DNA of 24,286 nucleotides from JBCCEJ01 sp039030335 (GCA_039030335.1 JBCCEJ010000086.1:1-24286); one strand, 5' to 3'. Shown: positions 1-7,457, numbered from the stretch's first letter. The notes: generated by a model not told the origin, from the letters alone. Translations and numbers: made by a program.

Positions 1-25
1 TCGGTCGAGCGTTGATGACCAGCAT
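1..25 (-). CDS. Possible 5' end of the gene downstream of mreD (partial)
   Basis: On the minus strand an ATG at 25 is preceded by AGAGG about eight bases upstream and reads MLVINARP before the window ends. It lies 58 bases after the mreD stop and in the same direction, where gammaproteobacteria usually carry maf, rng or mrdA/rodA. Eight residues are too few to identify it, and the true start could lie outside the window. Confidence 0.25.
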
Positions 26-83
26 CCGTGAATCCTCTGGGGAATTCGAGCTTGCGCGTCGCCGACCTGAGGTGACTCAGCTC

Positions 84-572
84 TCAGGTGACCGCATATT
101 TGCGCCGCATATCACGCAGCATGATGAACACCCAAGGCCAGAGCAACATGCTCGTCAGCGGCAATGACCACAGCGCCGTGGAGTCGATTGGCGTACCGCG
201 CAGCGCAGTGACCCAGAGCAACATCCCCTGGTAGACCAGCATCAGGACGAAAATGCTGACGCCCTGCTGCCAGAGCGGCAGCACCCGTACGCGTCGGTGC
301 AACTTGTGCGTGACGAACGCTACCAGCGCCAACGCAAGCGCATGCTGCCCGAGGAGCGTACCGTTCATGACGTCGAGTATCAGTCCCGCCGCGACGGCCA
401 CGGCTACGCCAATTCGATGCGGCACCGCCATGCACCAATAAACCAGCACCAGCGCAACCCACGCAGGGCGCCAGATAACCGCCCACTCCGGTAGCTTCAA
501 CGCGGTCAGTACGAGCGCCATCAGGAAACTGGCGAAGATGACCCAGCCGCCGTGGTGCCGGGTCAGGCTCAT
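84..572 (-). CDS. mreD: Rod shape-determining protein MreD
   Basis: This 162-residue, strongly hydrophobic protein has about five predicted membrane segments (for example residues 9-27, 35-52, 56-70, 78-90 and 105-125) and a short basic C-terminus (MLRDMRRKYAVT), the usual size and layout of MreD. MreD is an integral inner-membrane part of the elongasome that links MreC and MreB to lateral wall synthesis. Its ATG overlaps the mreC stop as ATGA (569-572), so translation is probably coupled. The call rests on hydrophobic pattern, size and position as third gene after mreB and mreC, because MreD sequence is poorly conserved. Confidence 0.93.
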   Translation of the reverse strand: MSLTRHHGGWVIFASFLMALVLTALKLPEWAVIWRPAWVALVLVYWCMAVPHRIGVAVAVAAGLILDVMNGTLLGQHALALALVAFVTHKLHRRVRVLPLWQQGVSIFVLMLVYQGMLLWVTALRGTPIDSTALWSLPLTSMLLWPWVFIMLRDMRRKYAVT

Positions 573-1450
573 GAAGCGCGACGACGCTTGTCCTGAGGAG
601 GAGGACCAGGCAGCGGCTCGTCACCGGGCCACACCAGCAGCACCTCGCGATTGCGTTCCAGAGCAGCGGCGGGCTTGACACGGACCGTGGCAAACGACTG
701 CGCGCTGTCGCGTTCCACCGAGATCACCCGCCCGACCGGATAACCGCGCTGAAACCGCCCACCGAGGCCGGAAGTGACGACGAGGTCACCAACCCGCACG
801 TCTTCGTTCAGCGGAATGTGTTTGAGTTCCAACACGTCCGACGATCCCGTGCCGACCGCGATGCAGCGCAGTCCGGTCCGGTTGATCTGTGCCGGGAGCG
901 CATGACTGGGGTCGGTGATGAGCAGGGCCTGGCTGGTGACCGCACCGGTGTGAACGATCTGCCCCATGATGCCGTTCGCATCGATGAGGGACTGCCCTTC
1001 CTGAACACCGTCATTAGCTCCCTTGTCGAGCAGAATCCGGCGGCTGAATGGGTCCATGTCCACCGACAGCAGTTCGGCGATCAGAACGCGATCGGCCACC
1101 TTCGTGGAGGAATCCAGCAACTGGCGCAGACGGCGATTCTCAGCCTCGAGCTCAGCGAACTTCTCGAGTCGGGACGCGAACAGCAGTTCTTTACGGCGAA
1201 GCTCGGCGTTGACTTCCAGCAATGCCTGGCGGCTCGCGAGCGACTCCTGCGCCCAGGCGTAGAACTCGACCGGCATGTGAGCTGCCTTCTGCACCGGATA
1301 GACGACGGTCGCGAGGACCGATCGGATGTCTGCGAGGTGTTTATAGCGATGGTCGGCGGTCATCAAAACAATGCACGCGACGACGGCGACGCACAGCCGG
1401 ACGGTGACCGAAGGGCCCCGAAAGAACAGCGGACGCGGTGCGTTGATGAT
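569..1450 (-). CDS. mreC: Rod shape-determining protein MreC, apparently starting at ATC
   Basis: MreC is the bitopic inner-membrane protein that joins MreB to periplasmic wall synthases. The frame shows a membrane anchor (VTVRLCVAVVACIVLM), a coiled coil (ASRLEKFAELEAENRRLRQL) and the beta-domain pair with the family motif DLVVTSGLGGRFQRGYPVG. The first ordinary start codons in frame are TTG at 1366 and ATG at 1363, but using them would remove the membrane helix and the family-typical N-terminus (LFFRGPSVTVRL). The open frame continues upstream to ATC at 1450, eight bases after a perfect AGGAGG. I therefore extend the gene to this ATC, giving 293 residues; a base error changing ATG to ATC is the main alternative. 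The identity is secure and the start is an inference. Confidence 0.93.
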   Translation of the reverse strand: MINAPRPLFFRGPSVTVRLCVAVVACIVLMTADHRYKHLADIRSVLATVVYPVQKAAHMPVEFYAWAQESLASRQALLEVNAELRRKELLFASRLEKFAELEAENRRLRQLLDSSTKVADRVLIAELLSVDMDPFSRRILLDKGANDGVQEGQSLIDANGIMGQIVHTGAVTSQALLITDPSHALPAQINRTGLRCIAVGTGSSDVLELKHIPLNEDVRVGDLVVTSGLGGRFQRGYPVGRVISVERDSAQSFATVRVKPAAALERNREVLLVWPGDEPLPGPPPQDKRRRAS

Positions 1451-1458
1451 GCCGTTAT

Positions 1459-1464
1459 CCTCCT
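1459..1464 (-). promoter_or_regulatory. Strong ribosome binding site of mreC
   Basis: AGGAGG on the minus strand, 8 bases before ATC at 1450, in the 32-base gap after the mreB stop. No ATG, GTG or TTG lies in the mreC frame at useful spacing, so this site is the main evidence that initiation occurs at the ATC. Confidence 0.75.
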
Positions 1465-1482
1465 CGCGCGCGCAGCGCGGGG

Positions 1483-2529
1483 CTACTCAGTCGCGAATAC
1501 GTCGACGCCTTTCTCGTCGACCATCTCGAGGGCTCGCCCACCACCACGGGCGACACAAGTCAGCGGGTCGTCGGCGATAACCACCGGGATACCGGTTTCC
1601 TCCATCAGCAAACGGTCGAGATCCTGCAGTAGTGCACCACCGCCGGTCAGTACCATACCGCGCTCTGCGACATCCGCGCCAAGCTCGGGAGGCGTCTGCT
1701 CCAAAGCCGTCTTGACCGCGCTGACGATCCCTGAGAGCGGCTCCTGCAGTGACTCCAGAATCTCGTTGCTGTTCAGTACGAAGCTGCGCGGGATACCTTC
1801 AGCGAGGTTGCGACCGCGCACCTCGATCTCGGCGACTTCATTGCCGGGGTAGGCCGACCCGATCTCGTGTTTGATACGCTCCGCCGTCGCTTCTCCGATC
1901 AGCGTGCCGTAGTTTCGTCGCACGTAGTTGATGATCGATTCGTCGAAGCGATCACCACCGATTCGCACGGATTCCGAATACACGATGCCGTTCAACGAGA
2001 TGACGGCAACCTCCGTCGTACCGCCGCCGATATCGAGCACCATCGAACCGCTGGCTTCACTGACCGGCAACCCCGCGCCGATCGCGGCGGCCATCGGCTC
2101 CTCGATCAGGTAAACCTCACGCGCGCCGGCGCCTTGCGCCGACTCGCGAATCGCCCGACGCTCAACCGGCGTCGACCCACACGGCACACACACGAGCACC
2201 CTCGGGCTGGGCCGCATGAAACGGTTTTCGTGCGCCTTCTGGATGAAGTACTGCAGCATCTTTTCGGTGACTCGAAAGTCCGCGATGACGCCATCTTTCA
2301 ACGGCCGGATAGCCGTGATATGCCCGGGGGTGCGGCCGAGCATCAGCTTGGCGTCGTTCCCGACCGCAGCGATGCTCTTGGACCCGCCCGCGCCGCGCTC
2401 CTGACGGATCGCAACGACGGACGGCTCGTTCAGCACGATACCCTGAGCGCGAGCGAAGATAAGGGTGTTGGCGGTTCCAAGATCGATCGACAGGTCGTTC
2501 GAAAAAAGCCCGCGTAGACGCTTGAACAT
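1483..2529 (-). CDS. mreB: Rod shape-determining protein MreB (bacterial actin)
   Basis: This 348-residue actin homologue polymerises with ATP under the inner membrane and directs the elongation machinery. The N-terminus MFKRLRGLFSNDLSIDLGTA matches proteobacterial MreB, including a short amphipathic membrane-binding start. The phosphate-1 loop DLGTANT is at residues 16-22, the phosphate-2 loop DIGGGTTE at 166-173, and the adenosine motif LTGGGALL lies near the C-terminus. The frame is open for 42 further codons upstream, but the family N-terminus fixes the start at 2529. The ribosome binding site is weak (GAGG about 14 bases upstream). It heads mreB-mreC-mreD and faces gatC, the gene order found in Pseudomonas. 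Confidence 0.98.
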   Translation of the reverse strand: MFKRLRGLFSNDLSIDLGTANTLIFARAQGIVLNEPSVVAIRQERGAGGSKSIAAVGNDAKLMLGRTPGHITAIRPLKDGVIADFRVTEKMLQYFIQKAHENRFMRPSPRVLVCVPCGSTPVERRAIRESAQGAGAREVYLIEEPMAAAIGAGLPVSEASGSMVLDIGGGTTEVAVISLNGIVYSESVRIGGDRFDESIINYVRRNYGTLIGEATAERIKHEIGSAYPGNEVAEIEVRGRNLAEGIPRSFVLNSNEILESLQEPLSGIVSAVKTALEQTPPELGADVAERGMVLTGGGALLQDLDRLLMEETGIPVVIADDPLTCVARGGGRALEMVDEKGVDVFATE

Positions 2530-2777
2530 GGCTGAGTCTGCCCTCGCCCGACAATATTGGCGTGCGCCGGATGACCGCCCGCGCAACGCAGCTGACGCTT
2601 GGGACCGTGCCCTTTGCGGCCGTTTCACAACGGGCTTACGCGCCCGGTCGCCCACTTGGCGAGGCCCGAACGCGTTTTACGGGTTATGCATTGTGCAAGT
2701 CTGAGTGTCCGACAGCCCCAAAAAGTAGCTGCGCGGCCGTCCTCAGGTCACCCCCCAGCGGCTGCGCACACTCTACA

Positions 2778-2813
2778 GCCGCGCAAGGTTTCGAGCAAGC
2801 TATGCCGCGCAAG
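2778..2813. repeat. Two copies of GCCGCGCAAG, 26-bp period
   Basis: GCCGCGCAAG occurs at 2778-2787 and again at 2804-2813, with a shorter GCAAGCT repeat at 2795-2801 and 2809-2815. The repeats sit just downstream of the candidate mreB promoter, at the start of its leader. They may be regulator half-sites or chance in GC-rich DNA. Confidence 0.4.
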
Positions 2814-2820
2814 CTGTTGG

Positions 2821-2849
2821 ATTAACAGCGTTTTCTAATTGAGGGTCAA
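2821..2849 (-). promoter_or_regulatory. Candidate sigma-70 promoter for mreBCD
   Basis: On the minus strand TTGACC (2844-2849) and GTTAAT (2821-2826) are separated by exactly 17 bases. They match the consensus at five and four of six positions. Transcription would start near 2814 and give a leader of about 285 bases before mreB. A small inverted repeat, CTGTT-5-AACAG (2814-2828), overlaps the -10 box. Confidence 0.5.
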
Positions 2850-2923
2850 CCGTCTGAAAGCAAAGCCGGAACCGGCTGTAGGCATTTGCCCGGAGTGTTG
2901 GCCACGGCGTGCCCGTCAGAGCG

Positions 2924-2929
2924 TAGAAT
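2924..2929 (+). promoter_or_regulatory. Candidate -10 box for the gatCAB operon
   Basis: TAGAAT matches TATAAT at five of six positions. The best upstream -35 is TTGGCC at 2898, but the 20-base spacer is too long, so this is a weak call. Transcription from here would begin just before the 2937-2970 hairpin. Confidence 0.3.
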
Positions 2930-2936
2930 GTGGCGC

Positions 2937-2970
2937 CGGCCGGTGCTCCAAACGGAGCCCGCACCGGCCG
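2937..2970 (+). other. Perfect 10-bp hairpin in the gatC leader
   Basis: CGGCCGGTGC (2937-2946) pairs completely with GCACCGGCCG (2961-2970). The 14-base loop can form an inner CTCC/GGAG helix around AAAC. No T-run follows, so it does not look like an ordinary terminator. It lies just downstream of the candidate -10 box and about 190 bases before gatC. Confidence 0.55.
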
Positions 2971-3052
2971 TTCGCGGATCGGGTTGAGATGCCCTGCCGG
3001 GGCCCCGACGTAACACCCCGGCGAGGGCGATACGGCCCGTGGGACGGTCGGG

Positions 3053-3070
3053 TGAGCAGCTCGCTGCTCA
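3053..3070 (+). other. Perfect 7-bp tetraloop hairpin upstream of gatC
   Basis: TGAGCAG pairs with CTGCTCA around a CTCG loop, about 90 bases before the gatC start. The adjacent GGTCGG (3046-3051) can also pair with CCGACC (3115-3120), enclosing the hairpin. This suggests a folded RNA leader, but no known riboswitch class is recognised. Confidence 0.5.
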
Positions 3071-3159
3071 GGTGGCCCAACAGCGTTATCCGAACACTCC
3101 GAGAACACGCACCACCGACCCTGCGTAAGGGGTGCCACGTCCTGAGGTTATGCCGCACC

Positions 3160-3441
3160 ATGGACATCGATGAAGTGAAACATGTCGCCCGCCTGGCCCG
3201 CCTGGCGATCGACGAACAGCAGGCCGAGCACTATCGGCAGGACCTGAACGACATTCTCACTCTGGTCGAGACCATGCAGGCGCGCGAGACCGAGGGCGTT
3301 GCGCCGATGTCGAATCCACTCGACGCCACCCAGCGCCTGCGCCCGGATGCCGTTACCGAGGCCGTCGACCGGGAACTGTTCCAGGAGAACGCGCCACACG
3401 CCGAAGAGGGTCTGTTCCTGGTCCCCAAGGTCATCGACTGA
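3160..3441 (+). CDS. gatC: Asp-tRNA(Asn)/Glu-tRNA(Gln) amidotransferase subunit C
   Basis: GatC is the small subunit that wraps around and stabilises the GatA-GatB heterodimer of the tRNA-dependent amidotransferase. The 93-residue product has the family's normal length, begins MDIDEVKHVARLARLAIDEQ and contains the typical PLDATQRLRPDAV stretch and the C-terminal LVPKVID. The frame is open far upstream, but the family N-terminus sets the start at the ATG at 3160; TGAGG lies 12 bases before it. It heads the operon, with 18 bases separating it from gatA. Confidence 0.96.
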   Translation: MDIDEVKHVARLARLAIDEQQAEHYRQDLNDILTLVETMQARETEGVAPMSNPLDATQRLRPDAVTEAVDRELFQENAPHAEEGLFLVPKVID

Positions 3442-3459
3442 CCCCTTCTCGAGAAGTCC

Positions 3460-4932
3460 ATGCAAGAACCCAGCATCGCCGGCCTCGCGGCACGGTTAGA
3501 AGCGCGCGATCTGAGCGCCACGGAACTCTGTCAACACTACCTCGGCCGTATCGAGGCGTTGAACGGCTCGCTGAACTGCGTCGTGACCGCAACGCCAGAC
3601 CAGGCTCTGGCGGCCGCCGCGGCCAGCGATCAGAGGCGCGCCAGTGGCCAAACGCTCAGCATCCTCGACGGCATACCGATACTCCACAAGGATCTCTTCT
3701 GTACGCGCGGCGTGCTCACGAGCTGTGGCTCGAAGATGCTCGCGAATTTCGTCGCGCCTTACGACGCCACGGTTGTGAGCCGGCTGCACGCCGCCGGCGT
3801 GGTCATGCTCGGCAAAACGAATATGGACGAGTTTGCGATGGGCTCGTCGAATGAGCACAGCCACTTCGGCGCGGTGCGTAACCCCTGGGATTTGAGCCGC
3901 GTCGCAGGGGGTTCATCTGGCGGTTCCGCGGCGGCGGTTGCCGCTGGCCTGGCGCCGATCGCAACCGGTACGGACACGGGCGGTTCCATTCGTCAGCCGG
4001 CATCGTTTTGCGGTTTGACCGGACTCAAACCAACGTACGGGCGCGTATCGCGCTATGGCATGGTGGCCTTCGCCTCAAGTCTCGATCAGGCTGGCCTGTT
4101 CGCACCGGCGGCCGCCGACCTGGTCAATGGTCTTGGCGTCATGTCCGGCATGGACCCGCTCGATTCCACTTCCGCTGACGTCGCGGTCGAAGATTACGCG
4201 GCGGCGCTGGGTCAGTCGGTCAGGGGATTGCGTGTCGGTCTGGTCCGCGAGCATTTCGGCAGCGGCTTGAACAACGAGGTGGAAGCCCGGGTGCGCGCCG
4301 TTGCGCAGCTTCTCGAACAGCTTGGCGCAACGATCCTGGATGTGAGCCTTGCGGAGAGCGAACTCACGGTGCCGGTCTACTACGTTATCGCGCTCGCGGA
4401 AGCCTCCGCCAACCTGTCGCGCTTCGACGGTGTAAGGTACGGCTACCGGAGCAAAGACCCCGAGACGCTTGAAGATCTGTACGAACGCTCCCGCTCCGAG
4501 GGGTTCGGCGATGAAGTCAAGCGACGCATCATGCTCGGGACCTACGCGTTATCGGCGGGCTACTACGACGCCTATTACGGCAAAGCACAGCAGCTTCGCC
4601 GGCTGATGGTCGAAGACTTCCAGCGCGTGTTCACCGAGGTCGATGTAATCCTCGCACCAACCGCGCCGGAACCGGCCTTCGAACTCGGCGCGCTGGTCGA
4701 CGACCCGGTGAAAATGTATCTGAGCGATGTCTATACATGCCCGGTCAATCTGGCCGGGCTGCCGGCCATCAACATCCCGGCAGGTCTCGCCTCCGGCGGC
4801 TTGCCGATCGGCGTGCAGTTCATCGGCTCACACTTCAGCGAAGCGAAGCTGCTCGGTGTCGCCGACGCCATTCAACGCGCGAGCGACTGGCATCGCGCCA
4901 GACCGGAATGCGCAACGGGAGTAGCGCCATGA
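3460..4932 (+). CDS. gatA: Asp-tRNA(Asn)/Glu-tRNA(Gln) amidotransferase subunit A
   Basis: GatA is the amidase-signature subunit that hydrolyses glutamine; the released ammonia is passed to GatB. The 490-residue product is full length. The Ser-cisSer-Lys triad can be read as Lys77 (in GIPILHKDLF), Ser152 (in AGGSSGGS) and Ser176 (in TDTGGSIRQP), the same spacing as in characterised GatA proteins. The stop overlaps the gatB start as ATGA (4929-4932), so subunit synthesis is probably coupled. With gatB and gatC it forms the complex that amidates mischarged Asp-tRNA(Asn) or Glu-tRNA(Gln); which tRNA is used here depends on which synthetases the genome has. Confidence 0.98.
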   Translation: MQEPSIAGLAARLEARDLSATELCQHYLGRIEALNGSLNCVVTATPDQALAAAAASDQRRASGQTLSILDGIPILHKDLFCTRGVLTSCGSKMLANFVAPYDATVVSRLHAAGVVMLGKTNMDEFAMGSSNEHSHFGAVRNPWDLSRVAGGSSGGSAAAVAAGLAPIATGTDTGGSIRQPASFCGLTGLKPTYGRVSRYGMVAFASSLDQAGLFAPAAADLVNGLGVMSGMDPLDSTSADVAVEDYAAALGQSVRGLRVGLVREHFGSGLNNEVEARVRAVAQLLEQLGATILDVSLAESELTVPVYYVIALAEASANLSRFDGVRYGYRSKDPETLEDLYERSRSEGFGDEVKRRIMLGTYALSAGYYDAYYGKAQQLRRLMVEDFQRVFTEVDVILAPTAPEPAFELGALVDDPVKMYLSDVYTCPVNLAGLPAINIPAGLASGGLPIGVQFIGSHFSEAKLLGVADAIQRASDWHRARPECATGVAP

Positions 4933-6368
4933 GTTGGGAGACTGTCATCGGGCTCGAAGTGCACGTCCAGCTCAGCACGGTCAGTAAACTGTTCTCAGGT
5001 GCCTCGACCGCATTCGGCGCGGAGCCCAACACGCAGGCTTGTGCCGTCGACCTGGGTCTGCCAGGCGTGCTCCCGGTGCTGAACGGGAACGCGTTACGTA
5101 TGGCCATTCGATTCGGACTGGCCGTGGACGCCGAAATCGCCCCGGTAGCCGAATTTGCGCGCAAGAACTACTTCTATCCGGACTTGCCCAAGGGCTATCA
5201 GATCAGCCAACTGGACCGTCCGATCGTAGGTTGCGGTCACATTGATATCGTTGGCGATGACGGCAACGAGAAGCGCATCGGTATAACGCGCGCGCATCTC
5301 GAGGAAGACGCCGGAAAGTCGGTCCACGACGCGTTCACGCACATGAGTGGTATCGACCTGAATCGCGCCGGGACACCGCTGATCGAGATTGTGTCGGAAC
5401 CGGACATGGCCTCGGCCCGGGAAGCGGTTGCCTATCTGCGCAAGGTCCATGCGATCGTGCGCTACCTGGATATTTGCGACGGCAACCTTCAGGAAGGCTC
5501 GTTCCGTTGCGACGCGAACGTCTCCGTCCGTCGCCCCGGCGCGCCGCTCGGTACGCGCACGGAACTGAAGAACCTGAACTCCTTCCGATTCATCGAACGC
5601 GCCATCAATTACGAGATCGAGCGTCAGATCGATCTGTTGGAAAGTGGCAGTTCGGTCGTGCAGCAAACGCGACTGTACGACCCCGACCGCCATGAAACCC
5701 GACCCTTGCGGGACAAGGAGGAAGCGCACGACTACCGCTACTTCCCGGACCCTGACCTGTTGCCGGTGGTCGTACCGCAAGCTCTGGTGGACGAGCTGCG
5801 CGACACACTCCCCGAGTTGCCGGACGCGCGACGTACGCGCTTCGAGCAGGTGCACGGTCTCAGTCAGGAAGACGCTGCGCAGCTGACCGCCGCAGTCAGC
5901 ACCGCTGATTACTTCGAAGCGGCGGAGAAGGTCTCCGGCAATCCCAAGATGACGGCGAACTGGGTCAACGTCGAACTGACCGGAGCGCTCAACAAAAGCG
6001 GACTGGATGTGACCGAGTCTCCGGTTAGCGCGACGCGCCTCGGGCAGCTGGTCGCCCGCATCTCCGACGACACGATATCGGGAAAGATCGCGAAACAGCT
6101 GTTCGAGCTGATGTGGACCGACGAGCGCGACGTCGATGCGATCATCGATGCTCAAGGTCTGCGGCAAGTCACCGACAGCAGCGCCATCGAGGCGTTCGTC
6201 GCGGAGGTTCTCGAACACCACCCCGCGCAGGTTGAAGATTTCCGCAACGGAAACGCAAAAATTCTTGGATTTCTCGTCGGCCAGGTAATGAAAACATCCG
6301 GCGGCAAGGCGAATCCGAAACAGGTCAACGCGTTGCTCAGGCAACACATCGAGGAGCACAACTCATGA
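4929..6368 (+). CDS. gatB: Asp-tRNA(Asn)/Glu-tRNA(Gln) amidotransferase subunit B
   Basis: GatB binds the mischarged tRNA, phosphorylates the aminoacyl side chain with ATP and transfers ammonia. The 479-residue product begins MSWETVIGLEVHVQLSTVSK, a signature of GatB, and has the cradle-domain motif RCDANVSVRRPG. The kinase-like domain covers about residues 1-295. The C-terminal helical and YqeY-type tail includes MTANWVNVELTGALN and FLVGQVMKTSGGKANP. The start is the ATG in the ATGA overlap with gatA; the frame is open further upstream inside gatA but without homology. Its own stop overlaps the next gene's ATG in the same way. Confidence 0.98.
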   Translation: MSWETVIGLEVHVQLSTVSKLFSGASTAFGAEPNTQACAVDLGLPGVLPVLNGNALRMAIRFGLAVDAEIAPVAEFARKNYFYPDLPKGYQISQLDRPIVGCGHIDIVGDDGNEKRIGITRAHLEEDAGKSVHDAFTHMSGIDLNRAGTPLIEIVSEPDMASAREAVAYLRKVHAIVRYLDICDGNLQEGSFRCDANVSVRRPGAPLGTRTELKNLNSFRFIERAINYEIERQIDLLESGSSVVQQTRLYDPDRHETRPLRDKEEAHDYRYFPDPDLLPVVVPQALVDELRDTLPELPDARRTRFEQVHGLSQEDAAQLTAAVSTADYFEAAEKVSGNPKMTANWVNVELTGALNKSGLDVTESPVSATRLGQLVARISDDTISGKIAKQLFELMWTDERDVDAIIDAQGLRQVTDSSAIEAFVAEVLEHHPAQVEDFRNGNAKILGFLVGQVMKTSGGKANPKQVNALLRQHIEEHNS

Positions 6369-7102
6369 GTCATGCAAAGCCCGTACGCCGCACCGGCAGC
6401 CCGTGGTTGCTCGCGCTGGTAACCGCGGCATGCTGCGCGGTCGCAAATGCGCAAAGCACTGCTGAATCTAAGGATGGTCAACAAGAACTAAACACGCCGG
6501 CGCGCGGGTTCAGCTATTCGCTCGGCGTGCAAACTGGCAACAACATTCGCAAACAGCTTCCGCAAGCGCTGGCGGACATCGATCTGGAAGCCATGATGCT
6601 CGGCATCCGGGACCGTTTGGAAGGGCGTGAAAACCGTCTGGATGTGGCTGAAATGACGTTCTGGAGCGGCAAGTTTCTGCAAATGCTCGAGGCACGCCGC
6701 GAATCCAAGAAAGCCGACAACCTGGTCCTCGGCAAACAGTTCCGGGACGACTACGCCACGCGCGACGGAGTGCGGTCCACCAGTTCTGGCGTGCTCTACA
6801 AGGAACTGGCTGCCGGATCTGGCAGACAACCGGGTATCGGACAATCCGTACGCCTGCACTTCAAGGGTCGACTGGTCTCAGGCCGCCAGTTCGGCGACTC
6901 GCGCGCCGATTCTGCTCAGCCAGCGGAAATCTCGGTGCGCGAGATGCGGCCCGGGCTTCAGGAAGCGGTGACTCTCATGCAAAAAGGCGGGCGCTGGGAG
7001 GTGGTCATCCCGCCAGAACTCGCCTACGGGGAAGCGGGCGCCGGCGACGTCGGACCAAACGAAACTCTGATCTACGAGATCGAACTCATCGATATTTTCT
7101 GA
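6365..7102 (+). CDS. Exported FKBP-type peptidyl-prolyl isomerase with altered active site
   Basis: The 245-residue product has a signal peptide (basic start, hydrophobic residues 13-27, likely cleavage near ANA-QS). A helical FKBP N-terminal dimerisation domain follows (about 45-140), then an FKBP catalytic domain (about 155-245), the layout of FkpA and Mip. Such proteins assist folding in the periplasm. By alignment to FKBP12 several pocket residues differ: Asp37 is Gly177, Ile56 is Arg195 and Trp59 is Leu198, while Tyr82 is kept as Tyr221 in ELAYGE. Isomerase activity may therefore be weak and the protein mainly a chaperone. Its ATG overlaps the gatB stop, an odd place for an envelope protein; the link to tRNA amidation is probably only co-transcription. 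Confidence 0.93.
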   Translation: MSHAKPVRRTGSPWLLALVTAACCAVANAQSTAESKDGQQELNTPARGFSYSLGVQTGNNIRKQLPQALADIDLEAMMLGIRDRLEGRENRLDVAEMTFWSGKFLQMLEARRESKKADNLVLGKQFRDDYATRDGVRSTSSGVLYKELAAGSGRQPGIGQSVRLHFKGRLVSGRQFGDSRADSAQPAEISVREMRPGLQEAVTLMQKGGRWEVVIPPELAYGEAGAGDVGPNETLIYEIELIDIF

Positions 7103-7208
7103 GCCGACCGCGTGGAGCCGCGGGAACCGGCCAGGCCGTGCTTCCCATTGGGCGCACTACCGGCAGAAGACGAAGCCCGGTTCGCCAATCCCATCGCGGC
7201 GCACCGGG

Positions 7209-7229
7209 CCGGCCGCGAGAAGCGGCCGG
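7209..7229. terminator. Candidate bidirectional terminator between the gat operon and the csp gene
   Basis: CCGGCCGC and GCGGCCGG form a perfect 8-bp stem around GAGAA. On the plus strand it is followed by a weak T-rich run (GGGGGTTGTT). It sits 10 bases beyond the csp stop and about 105 bases after the FKBP stop, the right place to end both converging transcripts. The weak T-run limits confidence. Confidence 0.5.
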
Positions 7230-7239
7230 TGGGGGTTGT

Positions 7240-7440
7240 TCAGCGGGCCGACAGGTCTGTCGCCTGCAAACCATCGGGGGCGCGGGAAACATTGAAGGAC
7301 AGTGCCTGGCCCTGGGCCGTGCCGAGACCGGCCGCGTCGAATGCCGCTTGTCGGACGAAGATATCTTCGCCGCCGTCGGACGGCAGAATGAAGCCGTAGC
7401 CCTTATCGGTATCGAACCATTTCAAAGTACCGGTACGCAT
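7240..7440 (-). CDS. Cold-shock domain protein (CspA family)
   Basis: This 66-residue single OB-fold protein is of the family that binds single-stranded RNA or DNA and melts RNA structure. TGTLKWFDTDKGYGFI carries the first aromatic strand and RNP1 (KGYGFI). RNP2 is present but changed: DIFVRQ instead of the usual DVFVHF, losing the His and Phe that stack on bases. The ATG at 7440 has a good AGGAG eight bases upstream. Its leader holds a hairpin and a promoter about 110 bases upstream, in keeping with the long leaders of csp genes. It is monocistronic and converges on the FKBP gene. I cannot say whether it is cold-induced. Confidence 0.93.
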   Translation of the reverse strand: MRTGTLKWFDTDKGYGFILPSDGGEDIFVRQAAFDAAGLGTAQGQALSFNVSRAPDGLQATDLSAR

Positions 7441-7457
7441 GTGTGGATCTCCTCTTC

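Larger units (their letters stand above)
2530..3159. other. Divergent mreB/gatC intergenic region (630 bp), no gene recognised
   Basis: No frame in this stretch has a recognisable product. It holds a candidate mreB promoter, a 10-bp direct repeat, a candidate -10 for gatC, and at least two perfect hairpins that would lie in the gatC leader. I checked it for tmRNA, RNase P RNA, SRP RNA, 6S RNA and T-box hallmarks by eye and recognised none. Both operons would have leaders of more than 200 bases if the candidate promoters are right. Confidence 0.7.

Noticed and set aside
818..1852. Plus-strand frame across mreC and mreB
   Set aside because: It lies antisense to two secure genes and crosses their junction without any recognisable domain.
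2530..3159. Known structured RNA (tmRNA, RNase P, SRP, 6S or T-box) in the mreB-gatC gap
   Set aside because: None of the conserved core sequences I know for these RNAs is present; only generic hairpins are seen.
5094..6359. Long open frame on the strand opposite gatB (421 codons)
   Set aside because: It is fully covered by gatB, which has strong family matches; GC-rich genes commonly give long antisense frames, and the translation resembles no protein I know.
7178..7191. GGTTCGCCAATCCC resembling a tRNA T-loop
   Set aside because: No acceptor, D or anticodon stems can be built around it.
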